A DNA stretch of 64,000 nucleotides. Source: Selenomonas sp. F0473. GTDB taxonomy: Bacteria > Bacillota > Negativicutes > Selenomonadales > Selenomonadaceae. This document shows positions 14,988 to 24,662 of the stretch, piece by piece; positions within the stretch are counted from its first letter, which is position 1, and each line of letters opens with the position of its first letter. The notes beneath the pieces were generated by a model. That model saw only the letters and a program-made list of their open reading frames with translations. It did no database searches and was not told the origin of the DNA. The DNA lies in assembly GCF_000315545.1 (NCBI RefSeq), contig NZ_JH992902.1, forward strand, positions 1,535,893 to 1,599,892, read 5' to 3'. The position numbers were made by a program, and so were the translations under genes.

Positions 14988-15836
14988 ATGGCAGAGCAAC
15001 AGGTTCCGGCAGCGGGCTATGCCGTCATCGGCGGCTCGGGGACGCTCTCGAGCGACTTCCCGCGTGCCTCGATGGCGGCGGATGTGGAGATCCTCGCGGA
15101 CGGACTGCACTTTGCAACACCCTACGGCGAGAGCCCTGCGTTCCGCCTCTTCTCCGTCGCGGGACGGCACGTGCTGACCTGCCGTATGCACGGCTGGCGC
15201 AGCGGCGTCACGCGCGCGGACGCGTCGCGGCAGGTGTTCTGGGTGCTGCGCGCGGCGGGCGTGCGGCGCATCCTCTCCGAGGGCGGCGTCGGCACGGTCA
15301 ATCCCCTGCTCGACCCGCGCGATTTCCTCATCCCCGACGACTACCTCGACCTCTCCGTGCGCAAGGACGTCATGCTCGACGGGCGGTATCTCCTCGTCAT
15401 GCGCGACGCGCTCTGCCGCGAGCTGCGCGAGACGCTTGTCGCTGAGACGCGCAAACGTTACGCGGGACGCATCTTTGACCGCGGCATCTACGCCGTCACG
15501 GACGGGCGGCATTTCGAGAGTCCCGCCGAGATCGCTATGCTGAAGGGGCACGCCGACATCGTTGGGCAGAGCCTTGCCCCCGAGGTCTACCTCGCGCGCG
15601 AGATCGGCGCGTGCTATGCGGGGCTGTATTTCGTCGTGAACTACGGCGAGGGGATTCGCCCGTGGTCGCACGATGTGCTCACGGATATCTTCTACGACGA
15701 CGCCCCCATGATCGGCGACATCCTCCTCGCCACGATTCGCAGCGTCCCCGCCGACACCTGCGCCTGCCCCTGCGCGTCCCTGCGGAAAGAGACGCTGCTG
15801 AAGGACGTCTATAACAAAGAATCCGATAAAGGGTAA
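14988..15836 (+). CDS. MTAP-like purine nucleoside phosphorylase
   Basis: A 282-residue member of the 5'-methylthioadenosine phosphorylase / purine nucleoside phosphorylase family. The N-terminal GYAVIGGSGTLSSDFP matches the phosphate-binding loop position, and HADIVGQSLAPEVYLAREIGACYAG matches the MTAP block usually read as DMVGMT..PE..LARE. Because it sits in an operon with mqnE and mqnC, I infer that it removes the base from aminodeoxyfutalosine (or futalosine) in place of MqnB; the alternative is ordinary methylthioadenosine salvage, since radical SAM chemistry yields related nucleosides. The C-terminal CACPCASLRKE is Cys-rich. A terminator follows at 15863-15908. Confidence 0.85.
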   Translation: MAEQQVPAAGYAVIGGSGTLSSDFPRASMAADVEILADGLHFATPYGESPAFRLFSVAGRHVLTCRMHGWRSGVTRADASRQVFWVLRAAGVRRILSEGGVGTVNPLLDPRDFLIPDDYLDLSVRKDVMLDGRYLLVMRDALCRELRETLVAETRKRYAGRIFDRGIYAVTDGRHFESPAEIAMLKGHADIVGQSLAPEVYLAREIGACYAGLYFVVNYGEGIRPWSHDVLTDIFYDDAPMIGDILLATIRSVPADTCACPCASLRKETLLKDVYNKESDKG

Positions 15837-15862
15837 GACCCTTGCGCATCCATCGACTAGAC

Positions 15863-15908
15863 ATCTCCTCTATGACTGCTCTTCGGAACGGCATAGAGGA
15901 GATTTTTT
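15863..15908 (+). terminator. Terminator of the mqnE-mqnC operon
   Basis: ATCTCCTCTATG (15863-15874) pairs perfectly over 12 bp with 15892-15903 and runs into TTTTT. Confidence 0.9.
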
Positions 15909-15988
15909 ATGAAAACCGACCTGCCAAATGCCAAATATGGTAAAATACATATGCGAAATCTATGCGTGAAGGAGAGCGGGGCATATCC

Positions 15989-16903
15989 ATGTATCACAGA
16001 CAGTTAAAAACGTTTCTCTTGGCTGCGGACTGCGGCAGTTTTAACCGCGCGGCGGAGCTGTCCTATGTGACGCCGACGGCGGTCATCAAGCAGATCAATC
16101 TGCTCGAATCAAGTCTCGGGACGCGCCTTTTTGAGCGGTCTCACCGCGGGCTTATCCTGACAAGCGCCGGTCGATCGTTCTATGACGACGCGGCATATAT
16201 GATGCGCTACTGGGAGGACTCCGTCCTGCGCGCGCGCAGCGCGGCGTGTGCGGACGGCAGGTTGATCCGCATCGGGACGTCGCCGCTGACGCCGGCGCAG
16301 GTGTTTTCCGCGTTGTGGGCAGAGATCGAGCAGGTGCATCCGGCGTTCCGTCTGCGCTTTGTCCCCTTTGAAAACACGCCCGAAAACGCCCGTGAGATCC
16401 TGCTGCATCTCGGGCGGAACATCGACATCGTGCCGGCACTCTTTGACGATACGCTGTGCACAGTGCGGCACTGCCGCGGCTATGAGCTGGTTCGTGCGCC
16501 GATCTGCTGCGGCGTGCCGGTGCGACACCCTCTTGCGCGGAAGGACGCGCTCGACGTTTCGGATCTCTATGGGGAATGCCTCATGCTCATGCACCGCGGA
16601 TGGAGCGCGCATGTCGACGCGCTCCGGGACGATTTGACGGCGCACCATCCGGAGATCCGCATCGAGGATTTTCATTTTTACAGCCTCGACGCATTCAACC
16701 GCTGCGCGCATGAGGGCAAGCTGCTCATGACGGTCGGGAGCTGGCGGGACGTTCATCCGCTCGTCAAAGTTCTGCCGGTTGCATGGCGGCATACGTTCCC
16801 CTGCGGGCTGATGTACGCCATGAATCCGACCGGCGTTGTGTCGGATTTTTTGAAGGCGGTGCGCCGGCTTGTGCGGGAGCGGAAATTTCTGTTTCAACCC
16901 TAA
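15989..16903 (+). CDS. LysR family transcriptional regulator
   Basis: A 304-residue LysR-type regulator. The N-terminal winged helix-turn-helix runs MYHRQLKTFLLAADCGSFNRAAELSYVTPTA to about residue 65, followed by a co-inducer-binding domain. The ATG at 15989 starts exactly at the usual beginning of the HTH; an in-frame ATG at 15962 adds nine residues and is less likely. It lies 103 bp upstream of a secreted hydrolase and about 1.2 kb upstream of the flavodoxin-reductase-hydrolase operon on the same strand, which it may regulate, although LysR genes are more often divergent from their targets. Confidence 0.9.
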   Translation: MYHRQLKTFLLAADCGSFNRAAELSYVTPTAVIKQINLLESSLGTRLFERSHRGLILTSAGRSFYDDAAYMMRYWEDSVLRARSAACADGRLIRIGTSPLTPAQVFSALWAEIEQVHPAFRLRFVPFENTPENAREILLHLGRNIDIVPALFDDTLCTVRHCRGYELVRAPICCGVPVRHPLARKDALDVSDLYGECLMLMHRGWSAHVDALRDDLTAHHPEIRIEDFHFYSLDAFNRCAHEGKLLMTVGSWRDVHPLVKVLPVAWRHTFPCGLMYAMNPTGVVSDFLKAVRRLVRERKFLFQP

Positions 16904-17006
16904 GGTATCAACGAGTCTATAAATTGATGCTTCTCATGTGCGCTCCACGTGGTTATCATAAAGGGAGAACCGGAGTTTTTTGGGGAATCGAAGGGGGCAG
17001 ACATTT

Positions 17007-18077
17007 ATGCTCAAAGGAAAAAAGGTGCTTATGGCGGCGGTTTGCATGTGGCTCACGGCGGGTACGGTGCTCGCATTCAGCCGCCCCGTGACGATCGCGG
17101 AGCAGGGGAGCTTCATGGCGGGCGGTACCGTTATCACCGCACCGGGGACGTACGACGGTACGAAGCCGGCCGACCATGCGGGAGAGACCCTGCACGGCGA
17201 TCATGCCTATGTCTTTTATCAAAAGCCGGTGCATGCGCACCGCTATGCAATGGTGTTCCTCCACGGCTACGGGCAGTCGGCAAAGACATGGGAGACGACG
17301 GCGGACGGCAGGGACGGATTTCAAAATATCTTTTTGGAGAAAGGGTACGCGACCTATCTCGTCGACCAGCCGCGGCGCGGCCGTGCGGGGCGCGCGACCG
17401 TTCCCGGAGAGATTACCGCGCAGCCGGACGATCAGCAGTGGTTCAATATGTTCCGATTCGGGCAGTGGCCGAACTACTATGACAACGCCGCGTTCCCGAG
17501 GGATGCGGCATCTATGAATCAATTTTTTCACGCGATGACGCCGGACACGGGGAAATTTGACGAAGGAATCGTCGCGGATGCGATGGCGGCGGTCTTTACG
17601 GCATCCGGCGACGGCGTGCTCGTCACGCATTCGGCGGGCGGCGGCCCCGGATGGGCGACGGCGATGAAGTCGGACAAGGTGCGCGGCGTGATCGCGCTCG
17701 AACCCGGGACGTTCCCCTTCCCCGAGGGCGAAGTACCGGCGGCGGAACCGACGACCAGCCCGTTCCCTGCGGTCGGAAAAGCCGTGCCGCTGCAGGAGTT
17801 TATGAAACTCACGAAGATCCCCATCGTCGTTTACTTCGGCGACAACATTCCGACCGCGCCGACCGAGAACTGGGGCGCCGACAACTGGCGCGTCCGCGTG
17901 AACCTCGCGCGGAAATGGGCGGCGGACGTGAACGCGCACGGCGGCGACGCCGCGGTTGTGATGCTGCCGGAGCTTGGCATCAAAGGCAGCACGCATTTCA
18001 TGATGTCAGATCTGAACAACGCGGAGGTTGCGGATGCGATGGAGGCATGGATGCGGGAGAAAGGGCTTGCGAAGTGA
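17007..18077 (+). CDS. Secreted alpha/beta hydrolase
   Basis: A 356-residue exported alpha/beta-hydrolase. A signal peptide occupies about residues 1-25 (KVLMAAVCMWLTAGTVLA). FLHGYGQSAKTWE supplies the oxyanion region near residue 85, VTHSAGGGPGW carries the nucleophilic Ser near residue 210, and GSTHFMMSD near residue 330 supplies the likely catalytic His. The substrate is unknown; related proteins are annotated only as esterase or lipase-like. AGGGGG lies 9 nt before the ATG at 17007. It may be the first gene of the cluster that continues with the flavodoxin lipoprotein 56 bp downstream. Confidence 0.85.
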   Translation: MLKGKKVLMAAVCMWLTAGTVLAFSRPVTIAEQGSFMAGGTVITAPGTYDGTKPADHAGETLHGDHAYVFYQKPVHAHRYAMVFLHGYGQSAKTWETTADGRDGFQNIFLEKGYATYLVDQPRRGRAGRATVPGEITAQPDDQQWFNMFRFGQWPNYYDNAAFPRDAASMNQFFHAMTPDTGKFDEGIVADAMAAVFTASGDGVLVTHSAGGGPGWATAMKSDKVRGVIALEPGTFPFPEGEVPAAEPTTSPFPAVGKAVPLQEFMKLTKIPIVVYFGDNIPTAPTENWGADNWRVRVNLARKWAADVNAHGGDAAVVMLPELGIKGSTHFMMSDLNNAEVADAMEAWMREKGLAK

Positions 18078-18133
18078 GCGCAGTCTCCCGCACTTGAAAG
18101 GATAACATTTTATCCGGCAGAGAAGGCAGGTAA

Positions 18134-18754
18134 ATGATGAAGAAACTATTGACAATCGTATGTTCCGCTCTGTGTATGCTCGCGTTCACCGCCTGCGGGA
18201 ACACAGCGGCTCCTGCGGGAGCGCCGCCCGCCGCGTCCGGTGCGCAGCAGGCACAGACGCCGCCCGGCGGGCATAAGATTCTCGTTGCCTATTATTCCGG
18301 CACGGGCAACACGAAGGCGACTGCCGAGCGGATCGCGGCGAAGCTCTCGGCAGACCTTTTTGAGATCGTACCGAGCGAGCCATATACGCAGGCAGATCTC
18401 AACTACAATGACGAAAACAGCCGCGTCATGCGCGAGCACAACGATCCGAGTCTCAGGCATCCGGGGCTTCGGCAGGCGGCGCCCGACGGATTCGCCGCTT
18501 ATGACGTCGTGTTCGTCGGCTATCCGATCTGGTGGGGCGAGGCGTCGTGGGTACTCGACGACTTTGTGACGCAGAACGACTTTACCGGCAAGACGGTCAT
18601 CCCGTTCTGCACGTCCGTCTCGTCGCCGCTCGGCGAGAGCGCCGCACACCTTGCCGCGCGTGCGGGCACGGGCACATGGCGCGACGGGATGCGGTTCCGC
18701 GGCGCCGCCTCGGCGGATGAGGTCGCCGCGTGGGTGTCCGAGCTGGACTTATGA
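18134..18754 (+). CDS. Flavodoxin-domain lipoprotein
   Basis: A 206-residue protein with a lipoprotein-type signal (MLAFTACGN, Cys near residue 21) and a Pro/Ala/Gln-rich tether, then a flavodoxin-like domain. ILVAYYSGTGNTKATAERIA near residue 50 is the FMN phosphate-binding loop, and FVGYPIWWGEASW near residue 125 is the typical second flavin loop. It should be an FMN protein anchored outside the cytoplasm, an unusual place for a flavodoxin fold. Its stop overlaps the next gene's start (ATGA at 18751). The operon context implies electron transfer to a shared substrate. Confidence 0.87.
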   Translation: MMKKLLTIVCSALCMLAFTACGNTAAPAGAPPAASGAQQAQTPPGGHKILVAYYSGTGNTKATAERIAAKLSADLFEIVPSEPYTQADLNYNDENSRVMREHNDPSLRHPGLRQAAPDGFAAYDVVFVGYPIWWGEASWVLDDFVTQNDFTGKTVIPFCTSVSSPLGESAAHLAARAGTGTWRDGMRFRGAASADEVAAWVSELDL

Positions 18755-19677
18755 GCCCTTCGGGACGATCCGATGCGGCGCGGATGTTCACGAAGGACAC
18801 AACGGTTTCGGAAGTCGTGTGCGATCCCGTATTTGGCGATTTCGGACGGCTCCTCTTTCCCGTGGACAGACCGATGGACGGCGCTGCGACACTTGCGGAG
18901 ATCAGCAGCCCTTCGGTATACATGTGGTACAGTAGTATCGATGCGGATGAGACGGTCGCCGTCCTGAACCGGCTGCGGCGGGATGCCGCTGCCGGACAGC
19001 GGGTGTTCTATCCGATCTATACGCCGCAGGAAACGGCGGCCGATCCTTCCAAGCGGGACACGGGGCTGTTTTATTTTCGCGGGCGTCCCGGCGCGAAATT
19101 TGCCGTGATGAATGCGGGCGGCGGTTTTGTCTATGTCGGAGCGATGCACGACAGCTTCCCCCATGCGCGCGCGGTCAGTGCGATGGGGTACAACTGCTTT
19201 GCGCTGATTTATCGCCCCGACGATCCCTATCGTGATCTTGCGCGGGCGCTCGCCTTTATCCACGATCACGCGGCGGAGCTGGCGGTCGATCCGGACGGCT
19301 ATTCCCTCTGGGGCGGCAGTGCGGGCGCACGGATGGCGGCGGCGCTCGGCCGCAGGGATGCTCTCGCTCAACTTGGCGTCGCGCGCGTCGGCCAGGCGGC
19401 TGCTGTCGTGACGCAGTACACGGGGTATACGGGAACCGCGCCGGATGATGCGCCGACCTATGCGTGCGTCGGTTCACGTGACGGGATTGCAGCCCCGCAA
19501 GCGATGCGGCGGCGTCTGCAGCGGTTGGAGTCATACGGCATTCCGACAGAATTTCACGTTTACGAAGGGCTGACGCACGGATTCGGGCTTGGCAGCGGCA
19601 CGGCTGCCGCGGGATGGGTGCGGGCGGCGGTTTCCTTCTGGGAGGCGCAGATGAAGGAAAGGAGACGGGCGGCATGA
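18751..19677 (+). CDS. Alpha/beta hydrolase (esterase-like)
   Basis: A 308-residue predicted cytoplasmic alpha/beta hydrolase without a signal peptide. NAGGGFVYVG (oxyanion Gly run near residue 120), SLWGGSAGARMA (nucleophile elbow near residue 190), SRDG (acid near residue 245) and LTHGFGLGS (catalytic His near residue 275) complete the triad layout of the BD-FAE / acetylxylan-esterase-like group. The first about 80 residues carry no recognised domain. Start and stop overlap neighbours by 4 bp each, showing tight coupling in the flavodoxin-hydrolase-reductase operon. Substrate unknown. Confidence 0.85.
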   Translation: MSPSGRSDAARMFTKDTTVSEVVCDPVFGDFGRLLFPVDRPMDGAATLAEISSPSVYMWYSSIDADETVAVLNRLRRDAAAGQRVFYPIYTPQETAADPSKRDTGLFYFRGRPGAKFAVMNAGGGFVYVGAMHDSFPHARAVSAMGYNCFALIYRPDDPYRDLARALAFIHDHAAELAVDPDGYSLWGGSAGARMAAALGRRDALAQLGVARVGQAAAVVTQYTGYTGTAPDDAPTYACVGSRDGIAAPQAMRRRLQRLESYGIPTEFHVYEGLTHGFGLGSGTAAAGWVRAAVSFWEAQMKERRRAA

Positions 19678-20126
19678 GCATTTTGTTTGTCAACGGCAGT
19701 CCCAATAGGGACGGCAACACGGCGGCGCTCGCAAAGGCACTGATCGGCGGCAGACCGTATACGACGCTGAACCTCAATGACTACCGCATCAATTTTTACG
19801 GACAGGAGCTCCCCGGCGATCAATTTGACGAGGTTGTGGCGGCAATGCGCGGGGCGGATACCCTCGTGATCGGGTCGCCGCTTTACTGGCACAATCTGTC
19901 CGGCGCACTGCGGACACTGCTGGATCATTTTTACGGCGGCGCCGATACGGCGGCGTTCTCCGGCAAGGATATGTACTTTATCTGTCAAGGTGCGGCGCCG
20001 GAGCAATGGATGCTGGAGGCATGCGAATACACGATGAAACGATTTGCCTCTTACTACGACATGAACTATCGGGGGACGGCGACAAACCGCCGCGAAGCGG
20101 AACGGCTGGCGGCGGGGCTGCGCTGA
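19674..20126 (+). CDS. NADPH-dependent FMN reductase / flavodoxin-fold protein
   Basis: A 150-residue flavodoxin-fold protein. ILFVNGSPNRDGNTAALAKAL is the flavin phosphate loop and VIGSPLYWHNLSGALRTLLDHFYG is the conserved helix typical of NAD(P)H-dependent FMN reductases and quinone reductases. It overlaps the upstream hydrolase by 4 bp and is 22 bp upstream of another hydrolase. Together with the flavodoxin lipoprotein it suggests flavin-based reduction of a small molecule. Confidence 0.88.
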   Translation: MSILFVNGSPNRDGNTAALAKALIGGRPYTTLNLNDYRINFYGQELPGDQFDEVVAAMRGADTLVIGSPLYWHNLSGALRTLLDHFYGGADTAAFSGKDMYFICQGAAPEQWMLEACEYTMKRFASYYDMNYRGTATNRREAERLAAGLR

Positions 20127-20148
20127 AATTTTGAAGGAGCATTTGATC

Positions 20149-21138
20149 ATGAGCAAAGAAGAAATGAACACGTTCGGACTGGTTTACGACGGCGCGCTTG
20201 AGAAGAACGAGCCGGGCAAGGTCAACATCCGTCCGGTTTCCTACGATTTGAACGGTCTGAAAATCGCGGCAAACATATATGTTCCGGCAGATTTTCAGGA
20301 GAGCGGCGCATATCCCGCCGTGGTCGTGGCGCACCCGAACGGCGGTGTGAAGGAGCAGGTCGCGGGGCTCTATGCGCAGCGGCTGGCGGAGCTCGGCTAT
20401 GTGACGCTGGCGTTCGACGCCGCCTATCAAGGGCAGTCGGAGGGGCAGCCGCGCAATACCGATAAGCCGCAGAACCGCGTGGAGGACATTCACGGCGCGA
20501 TCGATTTCATCGTGCAGTACCGCGGCGTCGACCGCAGCCGCGTCGGTATCCTCGGCATCTGCGGCGGCGGCGGATACACGCTGCGCGCCGCGCAGACGGA
20601 CAAGCGTCTGCGGGCAGTCGCAACGCTCTCGGCATTCAACACCGGAATCGTGCGCAAGAACGGCTTTTTGGATTCCCAAATCCATACGATCACCGAGCGT
20701 CTGGAGGATGCGTATCGGGCGCGGGAGGACGAGCGCGCCGGCAGGGAGGTACGCTACACGCCCGACATGCTGACGATGACGCCCGCGGAGGCAAAGGAGC
20801 TGCCGTTCGATCTCTACCGCGACGGGTACGAATACTACGGAATCATGTGCAGACACACGGGTTCCGGATTTTCCTACACCGTCTCCTCCAACATCGACCT
20901 CTTTGCCTTTGACGCGCGCGTCGGCATGGAGATGATCGACCGGCCGCTGCTGATGATGGCGGGCAAGGCGGCGGACACGCTCTACATGACGGAGGGCTGC
21001 TACGAGCGGGCGACGGGGACGAAGGAAAAGGAGCTGTTCCTCATCGACGGCGCTACGCACATCCGCACCTACTGGTATCCGGAGTACGTGGACAAGGCGA
21101 TGGACAAGCTCGCGGAATTTTACGCGAAGTATCTCTAA
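20149..21138 (+). CDS. Alpha/beta hydrolase with Cys-type nucleophile elbow
   Basis: A 329-residue alpha/beta hydrolase of the YcjY / dienelactone-hydrolase-like group. VVVAHPNGGVKEQVAGLYAQRLAELGYVTLAFD is the N-terminal core, and ILGICGGGGYTLRAA near residue 133 is the nucleophile elbow, with Cys rather than Ser in the nucleophile position. GATHIRTYWYPEY near residue 305 carries the likely His. AAGGAG lies 10 nt before the ATG at 20149. A large insertion with charged helices (about 180-250) separates core strands. Substrate unknown. Confidence 0.85.
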   Translation: MSKEEMNTFGLVYDGALEKNEPGKVNIRPVSYDLNGLKIAANIYVPADFQESGAYPAVVVAHPNGGVKEQVAGLYAQRLAELGYVTLAFDAAYQGQSEGQPRNTDKPQNRVEDIHGAIDFIVQYRGVDRSRVGILGICGGGGYTLRAAQTDKRLRAVATLSAFNTGIVRKNGFLDSQIHTITERLEDAYRAREDERAGREVRYTPDMLTMTPAEAKELPFDLYRDGYEYYGIMCRHTGSGFSYTVSSNIDLFAFDARVGMEMIDRPLLMMAGKAADTLYMTEGCYERATGTKEKELFLIDGATHIRTYWYPEYVDKAMDKLAEFYAKYL

Positions 21139-22002
<864 letters not shown>

Positions 22003-22045
22003 GCGGCGGACAAAGTCATATAGAACGTGAACGGCTTCATCACAT

Positions 22046-22098
22046 AAAAAACTCCTGTGCAGGACTGCCCCGATCAGGCATCCCGCACAGGAGTTTTT
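22046..22098. terminator. Bidirectional terminator
   Basis: AAAACTCCTGTGC pairs with GCACAGGAGTTTT around a 24-nt loop, with A- and T-runs on both sides. It separates the convergent aldo/keto reductase and kor operons. Confidence 0.88.
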
Positions 22099-22118
22099 GA
22101 TATTATGGTTGTCGGTTC

Positions 22119-22649
22119 TTATGCGCCCGCCGCTTCGTACCCGAGGGCGAGCGCCCGCATATTCTGCTCCACGGTATGCGGCGGGACGCGGTTTTTCACG
22201 GCGGCTTCGACGGCGGAGAGGGGGACGAGATCCGCGACGCGCGTGATCGTGCCGAGGGCGACGATGTTCGCGAAGAGGGCTTTGCCAAGTTTTTCGATGG
22301 CGAGCGTGGTGATGGGGACGGAGACGATGTGCGCCGCGTGCGGCACCCGGGGGACGAGCTCGCTGTCCACAATCAGGATGCCGTCCGCGTCGTCGAGGTC
22401 GCCCGCGTATTTATTCGCCGCCGCCTGCGTCATGGCGAGCACGATGCCCGGATGCTCCACATGCGGGTGGTAGATGGCGGCATCGCTTACAATGACCTCG
22501 GAGCGGGACGCGCCGCCGCGCGCCTCAGGGCCGTAGGACTGCGACTGCGCGACGTTCATGCCGCACGCGGTCGCGGCCTCTGCAAAGATGATGGCGGCGG
22601 TGATGACGCCCTGTCCGCCCGAGCCGGAGAGACGAAGTTCTTTCTGCAT
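22119..22649 (-). CDS. korC: 2-oxoacid:ferredoxin oxidoreductase gamma subunit
   Basis: A 176-residue subunit. LRLSGSGGQGVITAAIIFAEAA near the N-terminus and SYGPEARGGASRSEVIVSD near residue 40 are the family signatures. The enzyme oxidatively decarboxylates a 2-oxoacid (2-oxoglutarate most often in this gene order) to the acyl-CoA and reduces ferredoxin. The start lies one base after the beta stop. The ATG at 22649 is preferred to an upstream in-frame start inside the beta gene. Confidence 0.93.
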   Translation of the reverse strand: MQKELRLSGSGGQGVITAAIIFAEAATACGMNVAQSQSYGPEARGGASRSEVIVSDAAIYHPHVEHPGIVLAMTQAAANKYAGDLDDADGILIVDSELVPRVPHAAHIVSVPITTLAIEKLGKALFANIVALGTITRVADLVPLSAVEAAVKNRVPPHTVEQNMRALALGYEAAGA

Positions 22650-22650
22650 G

Positions 22651-23505
22651 TCAAAGCCCTCCTGCGCGGCGCATGATCTCGGTATTTGCCGCCCCGTATT
22701 CCGCACCCTCATACGCGCAGAGGAGGCCGATGGGGAATTTGTCCGGCGTGCGTTTTTCGGGCGGAAGTTTATCCCACGCGCTCTTCATGACGGCGTGGTC
22801 GCGCATCCACGAGAGCATCGCGGCGGGCGCGCCCATCTTGTTCCGGCGTCCGTAGGCGGTGGGGCATTGGACGATCGCCTCGATGAGAGAGAACCCGTGA
22901 CTCCCGAGACCGCCCGCAATCATCTGCGTGAGATGCTTGACGTGGAACGCCGTTGAGCGCGCGACATAGGTCGCCCCCGCAGCCTCAGCGATGCGGCAGG
23001 CGTCGAGAACGCGGTCGACCGTGCCGTAGGGCGCCGTCGTCGTGGACATGCCCGCGGGCGTCGTCGGCGAGGTCTGCCCGCCCGTCATGCCGTAGATGTT
23101 GTTGTTGAAAAGGACGACCGTCAGGTCGACGTTGCGCCGGCATCCATGCAGGAAATGATTGCCGCCAATGGCAGTACAATCGCCGTCTCCTGTAATGACA
23201 ACGACGTTTAGTTCGGGGCGTGCGAGCTTGATGCCCGTGGCAAAGGGAATAGCGCGCCCGTGCGCCGTATGCACGGTGTCAAAGTCCATGTAGCCCGACC
23301 CGCGCGAGGAACAGCCGATGCCGGAGACGATGACCGTATTGTCCTGCGTGATGCCGTCCGCGCCCTCGATCGCCTCGGCGATGCATTTGAGCGCCGTGCC
23401 GTTGCCGCAGCCGGGACACCAGAGGTGCGGCAGACGGTTTTGCCGGAAAAGCTGTTCGTAGCCGCGGTCGATGTCCGCGTGCAGATTTGTATTCGTATCC
23501 GCCAT
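22651..23505 (-). CDS. korB: 2-oxoacid:ferredoxin oxidoreductase beta subunit
   Basis: A 284-residue thiamine-pyrophosphate-binding subunit. WCPGCGNG near residue 30 and the TPP motif GDGDCTAIGGNH ... NNNIYGMTGGQ (residues about 105-145) are clear. It overlaps the alpha stop by one base. It forms the catalytic core with the alpha subunit and passes electrons to the ferredoxin-type delta subunit encoded first in the operon. Confidence 0.96.
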   Translation of the reverse strand: MADTNTNLHADIDRGYEQLFRQNRLPHLWCPGCGNGTALKCIAEAIEGADGITQDNTVIVSGIGCSSRGSGYMDFDTVHTAHGRAIPFATGIKLARPELNVVVITGDGDCTAIGGNHFLHGCRRNVDLTVVLFNNNIYGMTGGQTSPTTPAGMSTTTAPYGTVDRVLDACRIAEAAGATYVARSTAFHVKHLTQMIAGGLGSHGFSLIEAIVQCPTAYGRRNKMGAPAAMLSWMRDHAVMKSAWDKLPPEKRTPDKFPIGLLCAYEGAEYGAANTEIMRRAGGL

Positions 23506-24662
23506 TATGCCCGTCCCTCCTCACACATGCGCCGAATCTCGGCGAGAATCTCCTGCGGAGTGAAGTCCAGCATATTGTATTTGAGCGCGGCACGGACGGG
23601 CGTGCCGTGCGCCGCGCGCGTGACCTCATGCACGAGCTGACCGTAGTTCAGCTCCGCGACGAGGAGCGCCTTCACGCGATTTGCGAGCCGCCCGACGGCG
23701 GCATTTGCAAACGGCCAGATCGTTTGGAGACGCAGGAAACCGACGGAGAGCCCCTCCGCACGTGCCGCGCGGACGGCTTCGTAGGCGGTGCGCGCCGTGC
23801 CGCCGTAGCTGATGACGGCATAGTCCGCATCCTCCATGAAGTGTTCTTCCACGTGGATGATCTCCTCGCCCGCGCGGTCGATTTTCTCATGCAGACGGCG
23901 GAGCATGGACTCTGTGACGGCGGGACTGCCCGAGGGGAAGCCCGTCTCATCGTGCAGGAGCCCCGTCACATGGATGCGGTACCCGTCGCCGAACCGCGCG
24001 ACGTCGGGGACGAGGTCTTCGCCGACCGCATACGGCTGATAGCCCTCAGCGCGCGTCAGTTTCGGCAGGCGGCGCGGGTAGATGTTGAGCTCCTCGGGGG
24101 CGGGCAGCGTGACGTTCTCGCGCAGGTGCCCGACGATCTCATCCGTCAGCAGGATGACGGGCGAGCGGAACCGCTCGGCGTAGTTCACCGTCATGACCGT
24201 CATGTCGAACGACTCGCGGACACTCCACGGCGAGAGTACGATGATGGGATGGTCGCCGTGCGTGCCCCAGCGCGTCTGCATCACGTCGCCCTGCGCTGGC
24301 GCGGTCGGCTGTCCCGTGGAGGGGCCGACGCGCTGGACGTTGACGACGAGGCAGGGAATCTCGGCGCATGCGGCGTAGCCGATGAGCTCCTGTTTCAGAG
24401 AGAACCCGGGGCCGCTCGTCGCGTCCATGACCTTCGCGCCTGCGAGCGAGGCACCGAGGATGGCGCCCATCGCGCCGATTTCGTCCTCCATCTGGAGGAA
24501 GGTGCCGCCGATCTTCGGCAGCAGCAGCGCCATCTGTTCGGCAATCTCGGTTGAGGGCGTGATGGGGTAGCCCGCGAAGAACGTCACACCCGCCGCAATC
24601 GCGCCCTCGGCGACCGCCTCGTTGCCCTGCATCAGCCGGGCAGAGGTTTTTGTTTTGCTCAT
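23505..24662 (-). CDS. korA: 2-oxoacid:ferredoxin oxidoreductase alpha subunit
   Basis: A 385-residue alpha subunit with GNEAVAEGAIAAGVTFFAGYPITPSTEIAE at the N-terminus, DATSGPGFSLKQE near residue 90 and RVGPSTGQPTAPAQGDV near residue 125, all characteristic of KorA/VorB. The ATG at 24662 overlaps the upstream delta stop (ATGA). A longer upstream frame overlaps the delta gene and is rejected. 2-oxoglutarate is the likely substrate, feeding succinyl-CoA; branched 2-oxoacids are an alternative. Confidence 0.95.
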   Translation of the reverse strand: MSKTKTSARLMQGNEAVAEGAIAAGVTFFAGYPITPSTEIAEQMALLLPKIGGTFLQMEDEIGAMGAILGASLAGAKVMDATSGPGFSLKQELIGYAACAEIPCLVVNVQRVGPSTGQPTAPAQGDVMQTRWGTHGDHPIIVLSPWSVRESFDMTVMTVNYAERFRSPVILLTDEIVGHLRENVTLPAPEELNIYPRRLPKLTRAEGYQPYAVGEDLVPDVARFGDGYRIHVTGLLHDETGFPSGSPAVTESMLRRLHEKIDRAGEEIIHVEEHFMEDADYAVISYGGTARTAYEAVRAARAEGLSVGFLRLQTIWPFANAAVGRLANRVKALLVAELNYGQLVHEVTRAAHGTPVRAALKYNMLDFTPQEILAEIRRMCEEGRA

